Of a stretch of DNA of 64,000 nucleotides, positions 1 to 10,094 are shown in pieces; the stretch's first letter is position 1, and each line of letters starts with the position of its first letter. This DNA comes from Tupaia tana (taxonomy: Eukaryota > Chordata > Mammalia > Scandentia > Tupaiidae): positions 74,868,041 to 74,932,040 of the forward strand of contig JAKSZU010000009.1 in assembly GCA_026018925.1 (NCBI GenBank). The letters are read 5' to 3'. The notes under the pieces are model-generated. The model was not told the origin of the DNA. It did no database searches and saw only the letters and a list, made by a program, of their open reading frames with translations. The position numbers were made by a program, and so were the translations under genes.

Positions 1-524
1 ATTTCATTTGTTCTTTCCATTTGAAAGATAATATTGTGGAGTATAATATTCTTAATTGAAATTGTTTTTGTTCTTTTAATTTTTGAGTATACCTTCCCAT
101 TCTTTCCTTGCCTGCATTGTTTTAGTTGAAAGGTCTGAGGTTACTCTAACAGGTACTTATCTTTGTAAGTTGATAACTCTCTCTTGCCACTTATAGAATA
201 TTGTCTTTGTCTCTGTTTTTTACCAATCTTGCTGTGGTATGCTGTGGGAGAATCTTATTCTTTTGATTCTATTTGCATTTGTTTTTAAATTTACTGGGTC
301 TGAATTACTCCATGTTTCTCTAGAATTGAAATATTTCAGATAGTATTTAGTGGAAGAGGTTTTCCATGCCTTTACCAGCTTCTTCAGTTTATGGAATACC
401 CATTATTTGGAAAGTTGGCGTTTGATGCCATCTAGAATTTTCCTAATGTTATCCTCATTTTGGTTATTTTTTTTTCATTCTTTTTGGTGGTCTTGCCTAT
501 GTTGAAGACTTTGTCTTCAACGTC
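1..524 (-). repeat. Old antisense LINE-like remnant, part 1
   Basis: AT-rich sequence with the T-rich, CTTCTT-rich texture of an antisense mammalian LINE (L1M/HAL1-like). No open frame of note. It continues at 1573, because the intervening block is a later insertion flanked by a 16-bp direct repeat. The family assignment comes from general texture and remembered phrases and is weak; it could be another old interspersed repeat. Confidence 0.35.
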
Positions 525-663
525 AGAAATTCTTTCTTCTGTATTTCTGGGAGGGTTTTTTTTTTTAATTTGCATGTAATACCTTTATAATCAGAACGAT
601 AATAACTTTTTCAAAGAAGCACTTTAAAGACTCTATAAATTCACTAACCAGAGATTAACTACT

Positions 664-703
664 ATTCTTTGGTGTGTATATATATATACACACACACACA
701 CAC

Positions 704-779
<76 letters not shown>
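664..779. repeat. Compound (TG)n/(TA)n microsatellite
   Basis: Alternating TATATA, CACACA and TGTGTG runs followed by a long TA run. It lies inside the retrocopy and is simple dinucleotide DNA. Confidence 0.95.
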
Positions 780-781
<2 letters not shown>

Positions 782-837
782 CAAAATATATGTATAAAAG
801 TTTATGGAGAATGTATTATGAAAAATTAGCTTGTTTT

Positions 838-1101
838 GGGAACCAGCAGTTAGTGTAATGGCTATGTCGCTGGACTCTCACGTAGTCGACCGCGGTTCGC
901 GTCCTGGACCCAGTGGCTTAAAACTCATGCCGGTCACGTGTGCGTGTGTGCCCAAGATCCCGAGAGGAGAATGGAGGAGAAGGGATTGTGGCGTGACCAT
1001 CCCCCCTGGGGGGTGATTTCTTGCTTTCTGTCTCTGTGTCTCTCTCTGTCTGTCTGGCGAGCGCATGCGCCCTATAGTGAAAATCTCTCCAAAAAAAAAA
1101 A
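838..1101 (+). mobile_element. tRNA-derived SINE, long form, young
   Basis: Starts GGGAACCAGCAGTTAGTGTA, has a B-box-like GGTTCGCGTCC, a body with CCCAAGATCCCGAGAGG and a 3' end CCCTATAGTGAAAATCTC before the A tail. It is flanked by the target duplication AAAAATTAGCTTGT at 821-834 and 1102-1115. The clean duplication and A tail indicate a recent insertion. Transcription would be by RNA polymerase III from the tRNA-like A and B boxes. Confidence 0.93.
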
Positions 1102-1572
1102 AAAAATTAGCTTGTGTTGAAACTATTTTGCACCAAAATAAACTTGTGCTTTAATTCCAAAAAAAAGAGAAATATTTAAAATCTAAGTAATAGTGGACTG
1201 AATTTTTTCATTTTTAAAAATGTATAAAGTTTGGAGGAGGGATTAAAGAGGAAATTGAAAAATCTTTTGGTACCATTTAGGTTGATATCAAAAGGCATCC
1301 AATCTACTATGTTCCCTTAATCTGTTAACTTTTATTGTCAATCCTTTTTCCATATCTGCTTAACATTATTTTTTAGTATATCCTAGCTTGAAATTCCACA
1401 TGAGTTTTATGGCCAACATTTTGCCTCTTGTGTTCTATGAATTGCCAAGTGGCTTCTTCTTCCTTTCTCCCTTTCTTCCTCTGGTTTTAACATTTTGTGT
1501 ATAGAAATAAATAGCTTATAAAATAAAGTCTATAGAAATGTGTGCAAAAAAAAAAAAGAAATTCTTTCTTCT

Positions 1573-1960
1573 TCATGGTCCAATCCTATGTTAATGCTTT
1601 TGAGGGAGATTTTAATTTCTTGTATTGTAGTCTTCCTTTCTGTAAGTTCTGTTTGATTCCTTTTTAGGGTGTCTTCATGGATTTTTTTTTTATATCCTAG
1701 AATGGTTCTCTTAGTTTTTGGAATTGATTATTTTCACTTGCATCTCATTGTATTTTGTCAAAATGAATGTTCATAATTCTTTATCTGTTTCTTCTGTCTC
1801 TGTGCTGGTTTTTGGTCAGCTGATGACATATTCACTTCTTATTTATTGGAGTAGATTCTGTAGTATTGCGTGAAAATCAGCCCCTATATCTCAGCTGTGT
1901 TCTTGGTAGAGGGCTGTGTCTTCCAGATTGGAACAGGTAAAGTTCATGCAGATAACTTCA
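1573..1960 (-). repeat. Old antisense LINE-like remnant, part 2
   Basis: Continues the remnant at 1-524 after the retrocopy. It has the same T-rich antisense texture and no reading frame. The family is uncertain. Confidence 0.35.
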
Positions 1961-2600
1961 AATGGTTGAGTCCTCTCTTTTCTGCTCCTCATGAGCTGTG
2001 GATGAGCTTAGGATATATGACTTAATAAAGAAGCAGCTCAAGTCACAATCTGTGCTGTAGCACCTGGGATTGAGGGCCTCAGGTTCCAAAGGCAAACCTG
2101 GAGAAGCTGCGATGCATCCAATGAGAGGCAACCCCCCCCCCCCCCCCCCCGCCACCATACAATCCTGAGCAAGCAACCGGGATGATACCTGGGATGGGGA
2201 CGATGCCCTGAATGGGTACGATGACCTGGACAGGGATGATGACCTGGTGATGGACAACCCAGAGTGACTATCCACTGCCTGATGTCAAGGCCTGCCCAAC
2301 ACCATGGCCCATGCCAACACACATGAACCCCGGTTTCCTCAGAGAGGTTTATTGAAGCCCAGTTGCCGTCCTTCCACCACTGCCACAATCAGAAAAGGTG
2401 TAAACATGTACGAATGTCCCCCAGGAAGGTGGCAGGGCTCCTCCCTTCACAGGGGACAGTTGTTTAAACAAGTGACCCCAGGAGCACCTGTCACCTGTGG
2501 GGAAGCAGAGTCTCTGCCGTGGCCACCCTTTAAAAGGGCAGCTGTATAGGGTTTATGTCATTGTTCTTGTTTTAATAAAGATTCTGTATTAAAGGAGTGG
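1961..2600 (+). pseudogene. GC-rich segment, possible processed-pseudogene 3' end
   Basis: This block is far more GC-rich than its surroundings. It contains a run of about 19 C at 2131-2149. At about 2180-2268 is a degenerate repeat of GATGAC/CTGG-like units that reads in one frame as an acidic Asp-rich tail ending in TGA, with a stop codon just upstream in the same frame. Further on is an AATAAA (about 2573) followed about 20 bases later by an A-rich stretch. This layout suggests the end of a retrotransposed mRNA (acidic C-terminus, 3' UTR, polyadenylation signal). No target duplication was found and the parent gene is not recognised. An LTR fragment with its own AATAAA is an alternative. 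Confidence 0.3.
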
Positions 2601-2660
2601 TTAAAAAAAAGCAACTCAACAACAGCAAAGATAAATAACCCAATTAAAAATTGATTAATG

Positions 2661-2922
2661 GGGGCCAGCAGGTGTCATAGAGGTTAAGACACTGGACTCT
2701 CACATGGCTGACCATTGTTCAAGTCCCAGATTGAGCAGGTTGACACTCACAGCAGGTGCATGTTCATGAGTGCCCAAAGTCCCAGGAGGAGAATAGAGGA
2801 GAAGGGATTGCAGTGTGGTCATCCCCCCATAAGGGATGATTTCTCACTTTCCCTTTGTGTGTCCCTCTCTGTCCCTCTGGCAAGCTCATGTACCCTGTAG
2901 CAAAAATCCCTCTAAAAAATAA
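2661..2922 (+). mobile_element. tRNA-derived SINE, long form, diverged
   Basis: Starts GGGGCCAGCAGGTGTCATAG, has a B-box-like GTTCAAGTCCC and the body motif GTGCCCAAAGTCCCAGGAGG, and ends CCTGTAGCAAAAATCCCTC. It is inserted in the old L1. The target duplication is not convincing. Confidence 0.85.
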
Positions 2923-3084
2923 TTGGAAAAATGACTGGAATATACAAACATGTTTTCAAAGACGACATAGGAATGGGCAATAAGCACATGAAAGATGCTC
3001 AACACCATTAGACATTATAGAAATGTAAATTGACATAACTTTACACAGATAGGGTGGCCATAATTTTTTTTAAGGAAAGATTAA

Positions 3085-3331
3085 GTCCAGCTGGTGGCAT
3101 AGTGGTTAAGGCAGCAGGATCCTACATGGCCAAATGTGTGGTTCAAGTTCTGGACTCAGTGACTTGACAGGCATGTGTGCATGTGTGCCAAAAAATCTCA
3201 AGCGGAAAATGGAGAAGGGAATGTAGTATGGCCATTCTTCCTGGGGGATGCTTTCTCTCTCTCTCTTTCTGTGATTCTCTTTTTCCAGCTAGCCCAAGTG
3301 CCCTCTATCAAATTAAAAAATAATAACAATA
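3085..3331 (+). mobile_element. tRNA-derived SINE, long form, diverged
   Basis: Head TCCAGCTGGTGGCATAGTGG, B-box-like GTTCAAGTTC, body GTGCCAAAAAATCTC, pyrimidine-rich 3' part. The target duplication AAGGAAAGATTAA (3072-3084) / AAGGAAAAATTAG (3332-3344) has two mismatches. Inserted in the old L1. Confidence 0.85.
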
Positions 3332-3486
3332 AAGGAAAAATTAGAATGGCTATATTTAAAAAAAAATAAAAATAACAAGTGTTGAAGATGTGGTGAATTT
3401 GGAACTCTTATACATTGCTGGTGGAAATGTAAATGGTACAGCTGTTATGAAAATAGTCTGATAGTTTCTCAAAAGTTAAACATAGA

Positions 3487-3743
3487 GACAAACCTATAGC
3501 ACAGTGTCTAACAACTGTGCACTGGATACTAGATCCCATATGGCCAATTGCAGCTCTGGTGTCTTGAAAAATATGCTGGACACATATTTGTGTGTGCCCA
3601 AAATCCTGATGGGAAGGAAAATGAAATAAAAAGGATTGTAGTGTGATCACAGTGTGATCACACTCCATTGAAGGGTGTCTTTCTTCACGCTCTATTTTTT
3701 TCTCTTCTCTCTTTCTTGTGCATGGACCCTCTGGGGGGAAAAT
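3487..3743 (+). mobile_element. tRNA-derived SINE, long form, old
   Basis: Strongly diverged copy with a recognisable CCCATATGGCCAATTG head region and GTGCCCAAAATCCTGATGGG body. It is bounded by a perfect 12-bp duplication GTTAAACATAGA at 3475-3486 and 3744-3755 of the L1 it interrupts. Removing it restores continuity of the L1. Confidence 0.85.
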
Positions 3744-4272
3744 GTTAAACATAGAATTATCATATGAAGCAAGAATTCCACTCCTAGGTATATATACAAA
3801 GGAAGTGAGAACAGGGAGTCAAACAGATATTTGTGTGCCAATGTTCATTGTAGCCTTATTCACAACAGTCAAAAGTCCAGAAACAGTCCAAGTATCCATC
3901 AACAGACAAATGGATAAACAAAATATAGTATATACATTCAGTGCAATATGAATCAGCCAAAAAAGGAAGTTTTGATACATATCATAACATGGGTGAACTT
4001 TGAAAATATTATGCTAAGTAAAATAATCCTGACATTAAAAAGATAAATATTGTATAATTTAATCTACATGAAATATGTAAAGTAAGCAAATTTATAGAGT
4101 CAGAAAATAGATTAGATGTTACCAAAAACAAGGGGCAGAAAGGAATAAGGAGTCACTGCTTAATGATACAGAATTTCTGTTTAGAATATGAACAAATTTG
4201 GAAATAGTGGTAATGATTGCACAACATTATGATTTATGCCAGTGAATTGTATGATTAAAAATGGCTAAAATA

Positions 4273-4447
4273 GGGGCCAGCAGGTGGCACAGTGATTAAG
4301 GTGCTAGACTCCCACAGGCCCAACCATGGTTTGAGTCCCAGACCTGATGGCTTGCTTTATCACTTTCCCTTTCTCTCTCTTTCTGTCTCTGATGAGCATA
4401 AAAAAGAAATAATAACAATAATTAATTTAATTAAAGAAATAATTTGG
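4273..4447 (+). mobile_element. tRNA-derived SINE, short form
   Basis: GGGGCCAGCAGGTGGCACAG head with B-box-like GGTTTGAGTCCC. It passes straight to a TTTCCCTTTCTCTC tail with an AT-rich end, lacking the CCCAAGATCC body of the long form. Imperfect duplication: AAAATGGCTAAAATAG before and AAAATGGTTAAATAG after. Confidence 0.85.
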
Positions 4448-4464
4448 AAAAAAATGGTTAAATA

Positions 4465-4688
4465 GCCAATTTTATGTTATATAAAAATGTTATATACATG
4501 AAATATATGTGTTTATGTGTACCACAAAAGGTTTTAAAAATTATACTGTAGCAACTATTGTTTGGAGAAATAAAATACATAAATTATGGCATTATAATAT
4601 ACATAAGATATGTTAAAATTTTTTACATATTAAAATCCTTCTCAGTGCAAACTTTTCCATTTCACTCTAAGTGTTAAACCAGATAAAT
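4465..4688. other. AT-rich sequence with no recognisable feature
   Basis: AT-rich sequence with no open frame, RNA gene or repeat that I can name. Confidence 0.5.
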
Positions 4689-4699
4689 TTTATGCTGTC

Positions 4700-4969
4700 G
4701 GGAACCAGCAGTTAGTGTAATGGCTATGTCACTGGACTCCCACGTAGTCGACCGCGGTTCGCGTCTCAGACCCGGTGGCTTACAACTCACACCGGGCGCG
4801 TGTGCGTGCGTGCCCAAGATCCCGAGAGGAGAATGGAGGAGAAGGGATTGTGGCGTGACCATCCCCCCTGGGGGGTGATTTCTCGCTTTCTGTCTCTATA
4901 TCTCTCTCTGTCTGTCTGGCGAGCGCACGCACCCTATAGCGAAAAACCTCTCCAAAAAAAAAAAAAAAA
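4700..4969 (+). mobile_element. tRNA-derived SINE, long form, young
   Basis: Nearly identical in plan to the copy at 838, retaining many CpGs (GTCGACCGCGGTTCGCGTC, GGCGAGCGCACGC). Target duplication TTTATGCTGTC at 4689-4699 and 4970-4980. Intact CpGs and the A tail indicate recent insertion. Confidence 0.93.
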
Positions 4970-4980
4970 TTTATGCTGTC

Positions 4981-5834
4981 AAGATATTTGTAGTTAGGGT
5001 TGTACATAAAATCACTCTTAAGATACAGAAAATATCTTAATAAAATTCTTTTCTTTAAGGAAAATGATAGATTTCTTTCAAAAAATATTTATGCTTAAGA
5101 TAAATACTTTTTGCAAGCTATTATTTATTACAAAATTCAAGTACTAAAAATGAAGGCATAGCATGAGATGTGAAAAAATAGTAATAATGATCTGGAATTG
5201 TCAATTACATGTGAGTTTTTGCAATACACCATACCAAATTTTGGTGAATGTTGAATAACAACAAAGAAGGCAATTTTAATAAGTAGACAGACTGAAACAG
5301 GAACCACCCAGATGTCTGTGGCTCGGTATATATTCACACTATACTCAAAACTTGTCTGTCCATATTTATATCTATAGTCTTCTACAATGAACTAATTGTT
5401 CAGGTAATGCCCTTAAAGCTCGACAAATTTTCAGTCACAAAGGTTTAATTACATTTGTTGTATTCTATTTACTAAAGCTGAAAAGGCAACTCAAAGACTC
5501 TGGAAAGATTTTCAACTACTGAGTGGACTCTCTGTTAACCCTAATACATTTATATTTACTTCATGTCAAAGATATCTTTCACTTTTTTTCTTTCTCAATT
5601 CTCTCATTGAATCAATCAACTAGTTCTGTCAATTCTCCTTTGAAATTTTTCTATTGCTCTCTATTCCTATTGCCATTACCCATAGTTCAGACCTTCATTA
5701 CCTTTTCTCTAGATTATCATAATATTTCCCTGTTCCTCTCCTTTTAATCCATCCTTCCCATTGAAATCAGAAGTATGTTCATAATTCACCAGTCTGAATA
5801 GGCTCTTCCGCTGCTCAAAAGTGAGCGGCAGTCA
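4981..5834. other. Unassigned AT-rich interval, possibly an old repeat at 5500-5820
   Basis: No gene seen. The part at about 5620-5820 (CTATTCCTATTGCCATTACC ... TTCCCTGTTCCTCTCC) has the texture of an old mammalian interspersed repeat, which I cannot name with confidence. Short open frames here look like chance. Confidence 0.35.
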
Positions 5835-6018
5835 GGGCCAACAGGTGGCATGGTGGGTTAAGATGTTGGATTCCCACATGGCTGACCATGGTTCTGGCAG
5901 TTTGTTTTCTATTTTCTTTCTCTCTCTGATTTCTCTCTCTCTTTCAGGAGTACACATGACCTATAACAAATTTAAAAGATACTAATGATAAATAAAATTA
6001 AATAAATAATTTTAAAAA
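5835..6018 (+). mobile_element. tRNA-derived SINE, short form
   Basis: GGGCCAACAGGTGGCATGGTGG head, shortened B-box region (CCATGGTTCTGG), then a CT-rich tail and AT-rich end. It lacks the long-form body. A weak duplication (GCGGCAGTCA / GTAGCAGTAA) may flank it. Confidence 0.8.
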
Positions 6019-6092
6019 TCAGTAGCAGTAACCTAAATGCTATTCAATATTCTCATCAATCTAGCATCAATTTATATTTCTGGTGATAATTC

Positions 6093-6372
6093 CTGTTATG
6101 AACTGAATGTTTGTGTCCCATCAAATTAATATGTTAAAACCTTACTCCCTAATGTAATGACATTTGGAAATGAGGCCTATCAGAGGAATTAGAATTATAT
6201 AAGGTCATAAGAATGGGGCCCTTATGATGGGATTAGTACCCTTATAAGAGGATAAACCACCATGTAAGGACACAGTGAGAAGGCAGGAACAGAGTACTCC
6301 CCAGCTACTGAATTAGCTGGCATCTAGATCTCAAACTTCCCATTCTCTAAATTTGTGAGAAAATAAATCTCT
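6093..6372 (+). mobile_element. MaLR-type LTR, 5' part
   Basis: TGAACTGAATGTTTGTGTCC start, a TTATAAGAGGATAAACCACC central region, CATGTAAGGACACAGTGAGAAGG, then a TTGTGAGAAAATAAAT end. This is the layout of ERVL-MaLR LTRs. The expected continuation (TTTCTGTC...AGTATTTTGTTGTGATAGC) is found at 7876-7940. The LTR was therefore split by later insertions; it has no coding capacity. Confidence 0.7.
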
Positions 6373-6471
6373 GGGACCAGCCAGTGACCTGGTGGTTAAA
6401 GTGGCTGACTCTCACATGGCCAACTCTACAATTCAATTCCAGGACACAGCAGCTTAAAAAACACAACAGGC
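6373..6471 (+). mobile_element. tRNA-derived SINE, 5' half (split by an L1)
   Basis: GGGACCAGCCAGTGACCTGG head with B-box-like AATTCAATTCC. It breaks at AACACAACAGGC. The second half resumes at about 7711 with AAAACAACAGGC, so a short duplication of SINE sequence flanks the L1 insertion between them. Confidence 0.75.
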
Positions 6472-7710
6472 TCACTCCAAGGGTTGTTGATTCACACTAA
6501 TTACTGTTCCCGTTGCAGTGCAGAAACTTCTTAATCTGTTGTAATTCCACTTGTCTATTTTGGAGATTATTGCCTGTACTTTGGGAGGTCTTGCTTAAGA
6601 ATTCTTTGCCTACCCCAGTGTCTCCCAGAGTTTCCCCAATGTTTTCCACGAGTAGCTTTATAGTTTGTGGTCTTAGATTTAGATCTTTGTTCTACTTTGA
6701 GTTGATTTTTGTTAATGGCGATAGACAGGGTTCAGATTCATCTTTCTGCAGGTGGATACCCAGTTTTTCCAGCACCATTTGTTTAAGATGTTTTCATTTT
6801 CCCACTGGATTGACTGGTACTCTTTGTCAAAGACCAGTTGGCGGTAAGCTTTATGGATTATATCTGGGGTCTCTACTCTGTTCCAATACTATGGTATTGG
6901 TCCTCATATCTATTTCTATGGCAATATCATGCTGTTCTGATTATCACAGTTTTTTTTTTATATATATTTTGGGGTCAGAAAGTGAGATGCCACCCAATCC
7001 ATTCTTTTTGTGTAGGATTGCTTTGGCAATATGGGATCTTTTATGATTCCAGACAAATTCTGTGATTGTATTTTTTATATCTGTGAAGAATGCCTCTTGT
7101 AATCTTATAGGAATTGCATTAAACATGTAGATTAATTTGGGTAGGATTGTAATTTTGATTATAGAAATTCTGCCAATCCAGGAACATGGGATGTTCTTCC
7201 ACTTTTTTGTGTCAGTTTCAATTTTTTTAAGATTATCATAGTTTGGGATCAGCAGTTAGCATAATGGCTATGTCACTGGACTCCTATGTAGTTGACCGCG
7301 GTTTGAGTCCTGGACCTGGCGGCTTAAACCCATGCCGGGCGCATGTGCGTGCATGCCCAAGATCCCGAGAGGAGGAGGAGAAGGGATTGCGCCCTACAGC
7401 AAAAACCTCTCAAAAAAAAAAAAAAAAAAAAAAGGAAAAAGAAAAGATTTTCATAATTTTCCTTATAGAGGTCTATGACTTCCTTGGTTAGTTTTATTCC
7501 TAGGTATCTTAGTGCAGGAAAGGAAATTTGGGGGGAAAATGGAGAAGTAAGGCATTTGTGGGACACAGATATGGTTTGTTGCCTGTTGATGATGTCATGT
7601 ATAGTATTCTCAACTCACCTGTTGTTTGATGTATATCATGTTAGGTAAAATCTCTTTACAATCTAAATGATGTATAGTGATTGAATATATAAATAATAAT
7701 AAATAAATAA
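6472..7710 (-). mobile_element. L1 fragment with probable 5' inversion, nested in a SINE
   Basis: From about 6484 to 7520 the minus strand reads as L1 ORF2 (for example the frame ending at 6944 contains FVWNHKR and the LHKKNGLGGISL motif). From about 7520 to 7710 the plus strand instead ends in an A-rich tail. An inverted upstream part joined to a sense 3' end with a tail is what twin priming produces. Duplicated SINE sequence AACAACAGGC lies at both ends. Identification of the 7520-7710 part as L1 3' UTR is inference. Confidence 0.6.
7245..7442 (+). mobile_element. tRNA-derived SINE, long form with internal deletion
   Basis: GGGATCAGCAGTTAGCATAA head and CCCAAGATCCCGAGAGG body. About 80 bases are missing between GAAGGGATTG and the CGCCCTACAGCAAAAACC 3' end. 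Duplication AAGATTATCATAGTT (7229-7243) / AAGATTTTCATAATT (7443-7457). It is the innermost of four nested insertions. Confidence 0.88.
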
Positions 7711-7864
7711 AAAACAACAGGCACATATATGAGTGTACCCAAAATCTAGAAAGAAGAAGAGATGGAAAAGGCATTACAGCATGATCGTGTCTCATGGAGG
7801 GTGCTTTCTCACTTCCTCTTTCTCTCTTTGATAAGTGCAAATATAAAAATATAAGTAAATAGAT
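7711..7864 (+). mobile_element. tRNA-derived SINE, 3' half (split by an L1)
   Basis: Continues the SINE started at 6373: GTGTACCCAAAATCTAG body, GCATTACAGCATGATC, then a CT-rich segment and an AAATAAATA tail. Confidence 0.7.
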
Positions 7865-7942
7865 AAATAAATAGGTAAATTTCTGTCACTTAAACCTTCT
7901 AGTCTACAGTATTTTGTTGTGATAGCTGATTTGACTAATGTG
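7865..7942 (+). mobile_element. MaLR-type LTR, 3' part
   Basis: TTTCTGTCACTTAAACC ... AGTATTTTGTTGTGATAGC ... TTTGACTAATG matches the usual 3' end of MaLR LTRs and completes the piece at 6093-6372. Confidence 0.7.
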
Positions 7943-7954
7943 CTCCCCAAATTA

Positions 7955-8310
7955 TTCCCTCCCATCATATACCCCTTCTGTCAGCCTTAAATGCTTTCCC
8001 CTGCACAGTTTATCCAAATCCTATACATCCTTTGATCCTACCTCAAATGTTTCCACCTTCTCTAATACGTTTGTCTGAGTCCCTCAAATCAGAATTAACG
8101 TTTTTATTCTTGTATTCTCTTTGATGGATTGTATTTCTAGGCTAACACTCAATTTGTTCCATTTTATACTGAGATGCTTTAAAGAGGTCTGCTAGCCATT
8201 AAACTATAAATATCTTGAGGGCAGAATGTTTTTCCCCATGTCTCCCTATGATTTGTAGCATAGAGCATAATTACAAACATGTATAAGTGTTTGTAGAATT
8301 GACAGTGTCA
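7955..8310 (+). repeat. L2-like LINE 3' remnant
   Basis: Pattern of the L2 3' end: CTACCTCAAATG ... CACCTTCTCTAA, later TAAACTATAAATATCTTGAGGGCAGAATG and a terminal GTATAAGTGTTTGTAGAATTGA. It is diverged and non-coding. Confidence 0.6.
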
Positions 8311-9101
8311 TTTATTTCTTGCATTTGAAGATGACTGTGATTTGACTTTATATTTTGTTTACCCTTGGCTTCTTAGTTCACAATAGAAGTTATGGTTCTC
8401 GATGTCAAAACCCTAAAGGGTTCTGACTTCCATCCCTAAGGAGAAATTATTTTTTATGGTTGTATATACACCACAGGGTCTGTGTTGTGAGTGTGTTCCA
8501 TGTACAGAAAAGCCTTGTAATTATTTACTTTAAAGCTCTGCTGCCAGTATCTTAGAATTATCATTAATGTTATCATTTAACTGTTCAAACTGTGTTTTTA
8601 AATGAAGACTGCTAGGGCAATAGAACATCTGCATGAACAGAGGAAATGTACACAATACAAGTATCTTTTTTATTGCTTACCATCCAGTTTGCATATTGCA
8701 TTCATAATGCCCCATGAGCACAGAATTTTGGTGGACATACAATAGTTGGAAAGTCAGTAAGACTCAAAGCAAGTACAAGGTAAGTGCATTAAAGCTGCTA
8801 TGACTAAGATTGTCCACTGAGAGGCATTAGGGGCCACACTTTAGTTTTGCATGCTTCAACTGCAGAAAAAAGATAATGATATGATTAAAGAACTCTATCA
8901 TACTCTTCTTTACTCATGTTACTTCCTTTTATTAGCCAGCCACTTTCCCTAAATGTGATGGCATAAAATAAAAGACAAGAGATGGCAATCTACAGTTTCT
9001 TTTCCTTTCAGTCCCTCATTATGCAATTAGAAGCCAAAATTGAGAATGTTGGTAAAATGTGCACCTATCATGGGGTGTAATAAACAAACAAAAGTTGCCT
9101 T
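8311..9101. other. Unassigned, apparently unique sequence
   Basis: Ordinary AT-rich intergenic or intronic mammalian DNA. I see no gene, RNA or named repeat. Confidence 0.5.
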
Positions 9102-9640
9102 GAGCCAGCAAGTGGCGTGGTGGTTAAGGAACTGGAAGCTCTCACATGGCTGACTGTAGTTTGAGTCCTGGAATATGCAGCTTGAAAATCTTGCTATACA
9201 CATGTGTGTGTGTGCCCAAAATCCTGAGAGGCAAATTGAGAAGGAACTGTAGCATGGCCATCACCTCTAGGGAGTAATTTCCCACTTTCCTTATTTTTTT
9301 TTTTTTTTTTGGAGAGGTTTTGCTATAGGGCGCATGCGCTCGCCAGACAGAGACAGATAGACAGAAAGCGAGAAATCACCCCCCAGGGGGGATGGCCACA
9401 CCACAATCCCTTCTCCTAAATTCTCCTCTCGGGATCTTGGGCACGCATGAACACGTGCCCAGCGTGAGTTTTAAGCCATCGGGTCCGGGATGCGAACCGC
9501 AGTCGACCACATGGGAGTCCAGCGACATAGCCATTATGCTAACTGCTGGTCCCCCCACTTTCCTTCTTAAAGACACTCTGTCTCTTTCCAATCTGGTGAG
9601 TGTATGCACCTTACAACAAAAATTTTTTTTAAAAAAGCAG
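9102..9640 (+). mobile_element. tRNA-derived SINE, old, split by a younger SINE
   Basis: Head GAGCCAGCAAGTGGCGTGGT, B-box-like GTTTGAGTCC, body GTGCCCAAAATCCTGAG. It is interrupted at 9293-9553 by an antisense SINE and resumes at 9566 (TTAAAGACACTCTG ... CACCTTACAACAAAAA). The CCCACTTTCCTT of the older SINE is duplicated at 9281-9292 and 9554-9565. Confidence 0.88.
9293..9553 (-). mobile_element. tRNA-derived SINE, long form, young, nested in a SINE
   Basis: The minus-strand copy begins on the plus strand with its A tail read as a T run, then GGAGAGGTTTTGCTATAGGGC, and ends CTAACTGCTGGTCCC. A 12-bp perfect duplication flanks it. Confidence 0.93.
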
Positions 9641-10010
9641 TTGAGATCCACACCACACTCCCATCTTTCGACCCCTGGGCCAGGATCTGGGAGGGAGGAC
9701 TGCCCCCCAGTAGTTCCAGTCCCGGGACCCCAAGCCAGACTCCCCTCTCTCAGCCAGGAATGCCCTCAGTTCATCCACACCACACTCCCATCTTTCAACC
9801 CCTGGGCCAGGGTCTTCGAGGGAGGACTGCCCCCCAGTAGTTCCAGCCAGGGAACCCAAGCCAGACTCCCCTCTTTAAGCCAGGAACGCCCTCAGTTCAT
9901 CCACAGCACACTCCCATCTTTCAACCCCTGGGCCAGGATCTTCGAGGGAGGACTGCCCCCAAGTAGTTCCAGCTCTGGGACCCCAAGCCAGACTCCCCTC
10001 TTTCAGCTAG

Positions 10011-10094
10011 GTACATTTTTTTCCGTTTTTTTTTTCTCTGTCCTGTTACCCACGTCATTCATTTGTAGATTTCTCTCTTCTGATCAACACATAG
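10011..10094 (+). other. First linker of the array: GT-AG, intron-like
   Basis: Representative 84-bp linker. It begins GTACATTTTT directly after module end CTAG (CCAG in most units) and ends ACACATAG before module start GAACGCC. Inside is a T/C-rich tract, TTTCTCTCTTCTGATC just upstream of the end, and a branch-point-like CTGAT 12 bases from the AG. The donor-like CAGGTACAT matches the mammalian consensus at the exon side and first three intron bases. Where linkers are missing, CCAG joins GAACGCC directly. Splicing is not demonstrated. Confidence 0.5.

Larger units (their letters stand above)
525..1572 (+). pseudogene. Processed retrocopy of an mRNA 3' UTR with perfect target-site duplication
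   Basis: A block of about 1 kb is bounded by a perfect 16-bp direct repeat, AGAAATTCTTTCTTCT, at 525-540 and 1557-1572. Just before the right repeat there is an 11-base A tail (1546-1556), preceded by AATAAA at about 1522 and another AATAAA near 1505. Polyadenylation signal, A tail and target duplication together are the signature of L1-mediated retrotransposition of a polyadenylated RNA. No coding frame is visible, so the copy is probably 5'-truncated and consists of 3' UTR only. The source gene is not recognised. It carries a later SINE (838-1101) and a TA/TG microsatellite. Confidence 0.75.
2601..4272 (+). mobile_element. Old L1 3' fragment (end of ORF2 plus 3' region), carrying three SINEs
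   Basis: Sense-strand similarity to the last part of L1 ORF2 is recognisable: the stretch around 2960-3010 that reads as the AATAAGCACATGAAA...GATGCTCAACA region, the gate near 3380-3480, and the C-terminal part at 3745-3950 (frame reading PLLGIYTKE, then FIVALFTTVKS). Stops and frameshifts are frequent, so this is a dead, old copy. It is interrupted by SINEs at 2661-2922, 3085-3331 and 3487-3743, the last two with clear duplications of the L1 target. Confidence 0.8.

Noticed and set aside
838-1101. Functional tRNA gene in the SINE heads
   Set aside because: The head does not fold into a full cloverleaf, lacks a proper acceptor stem, and is followed by SINE body and A tail.
6513-7046. 177-residue plus-strand open frame as a host gene
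   Set aside because: It is the antisense shadow of L1 ORF2, which reads on the minus strand.
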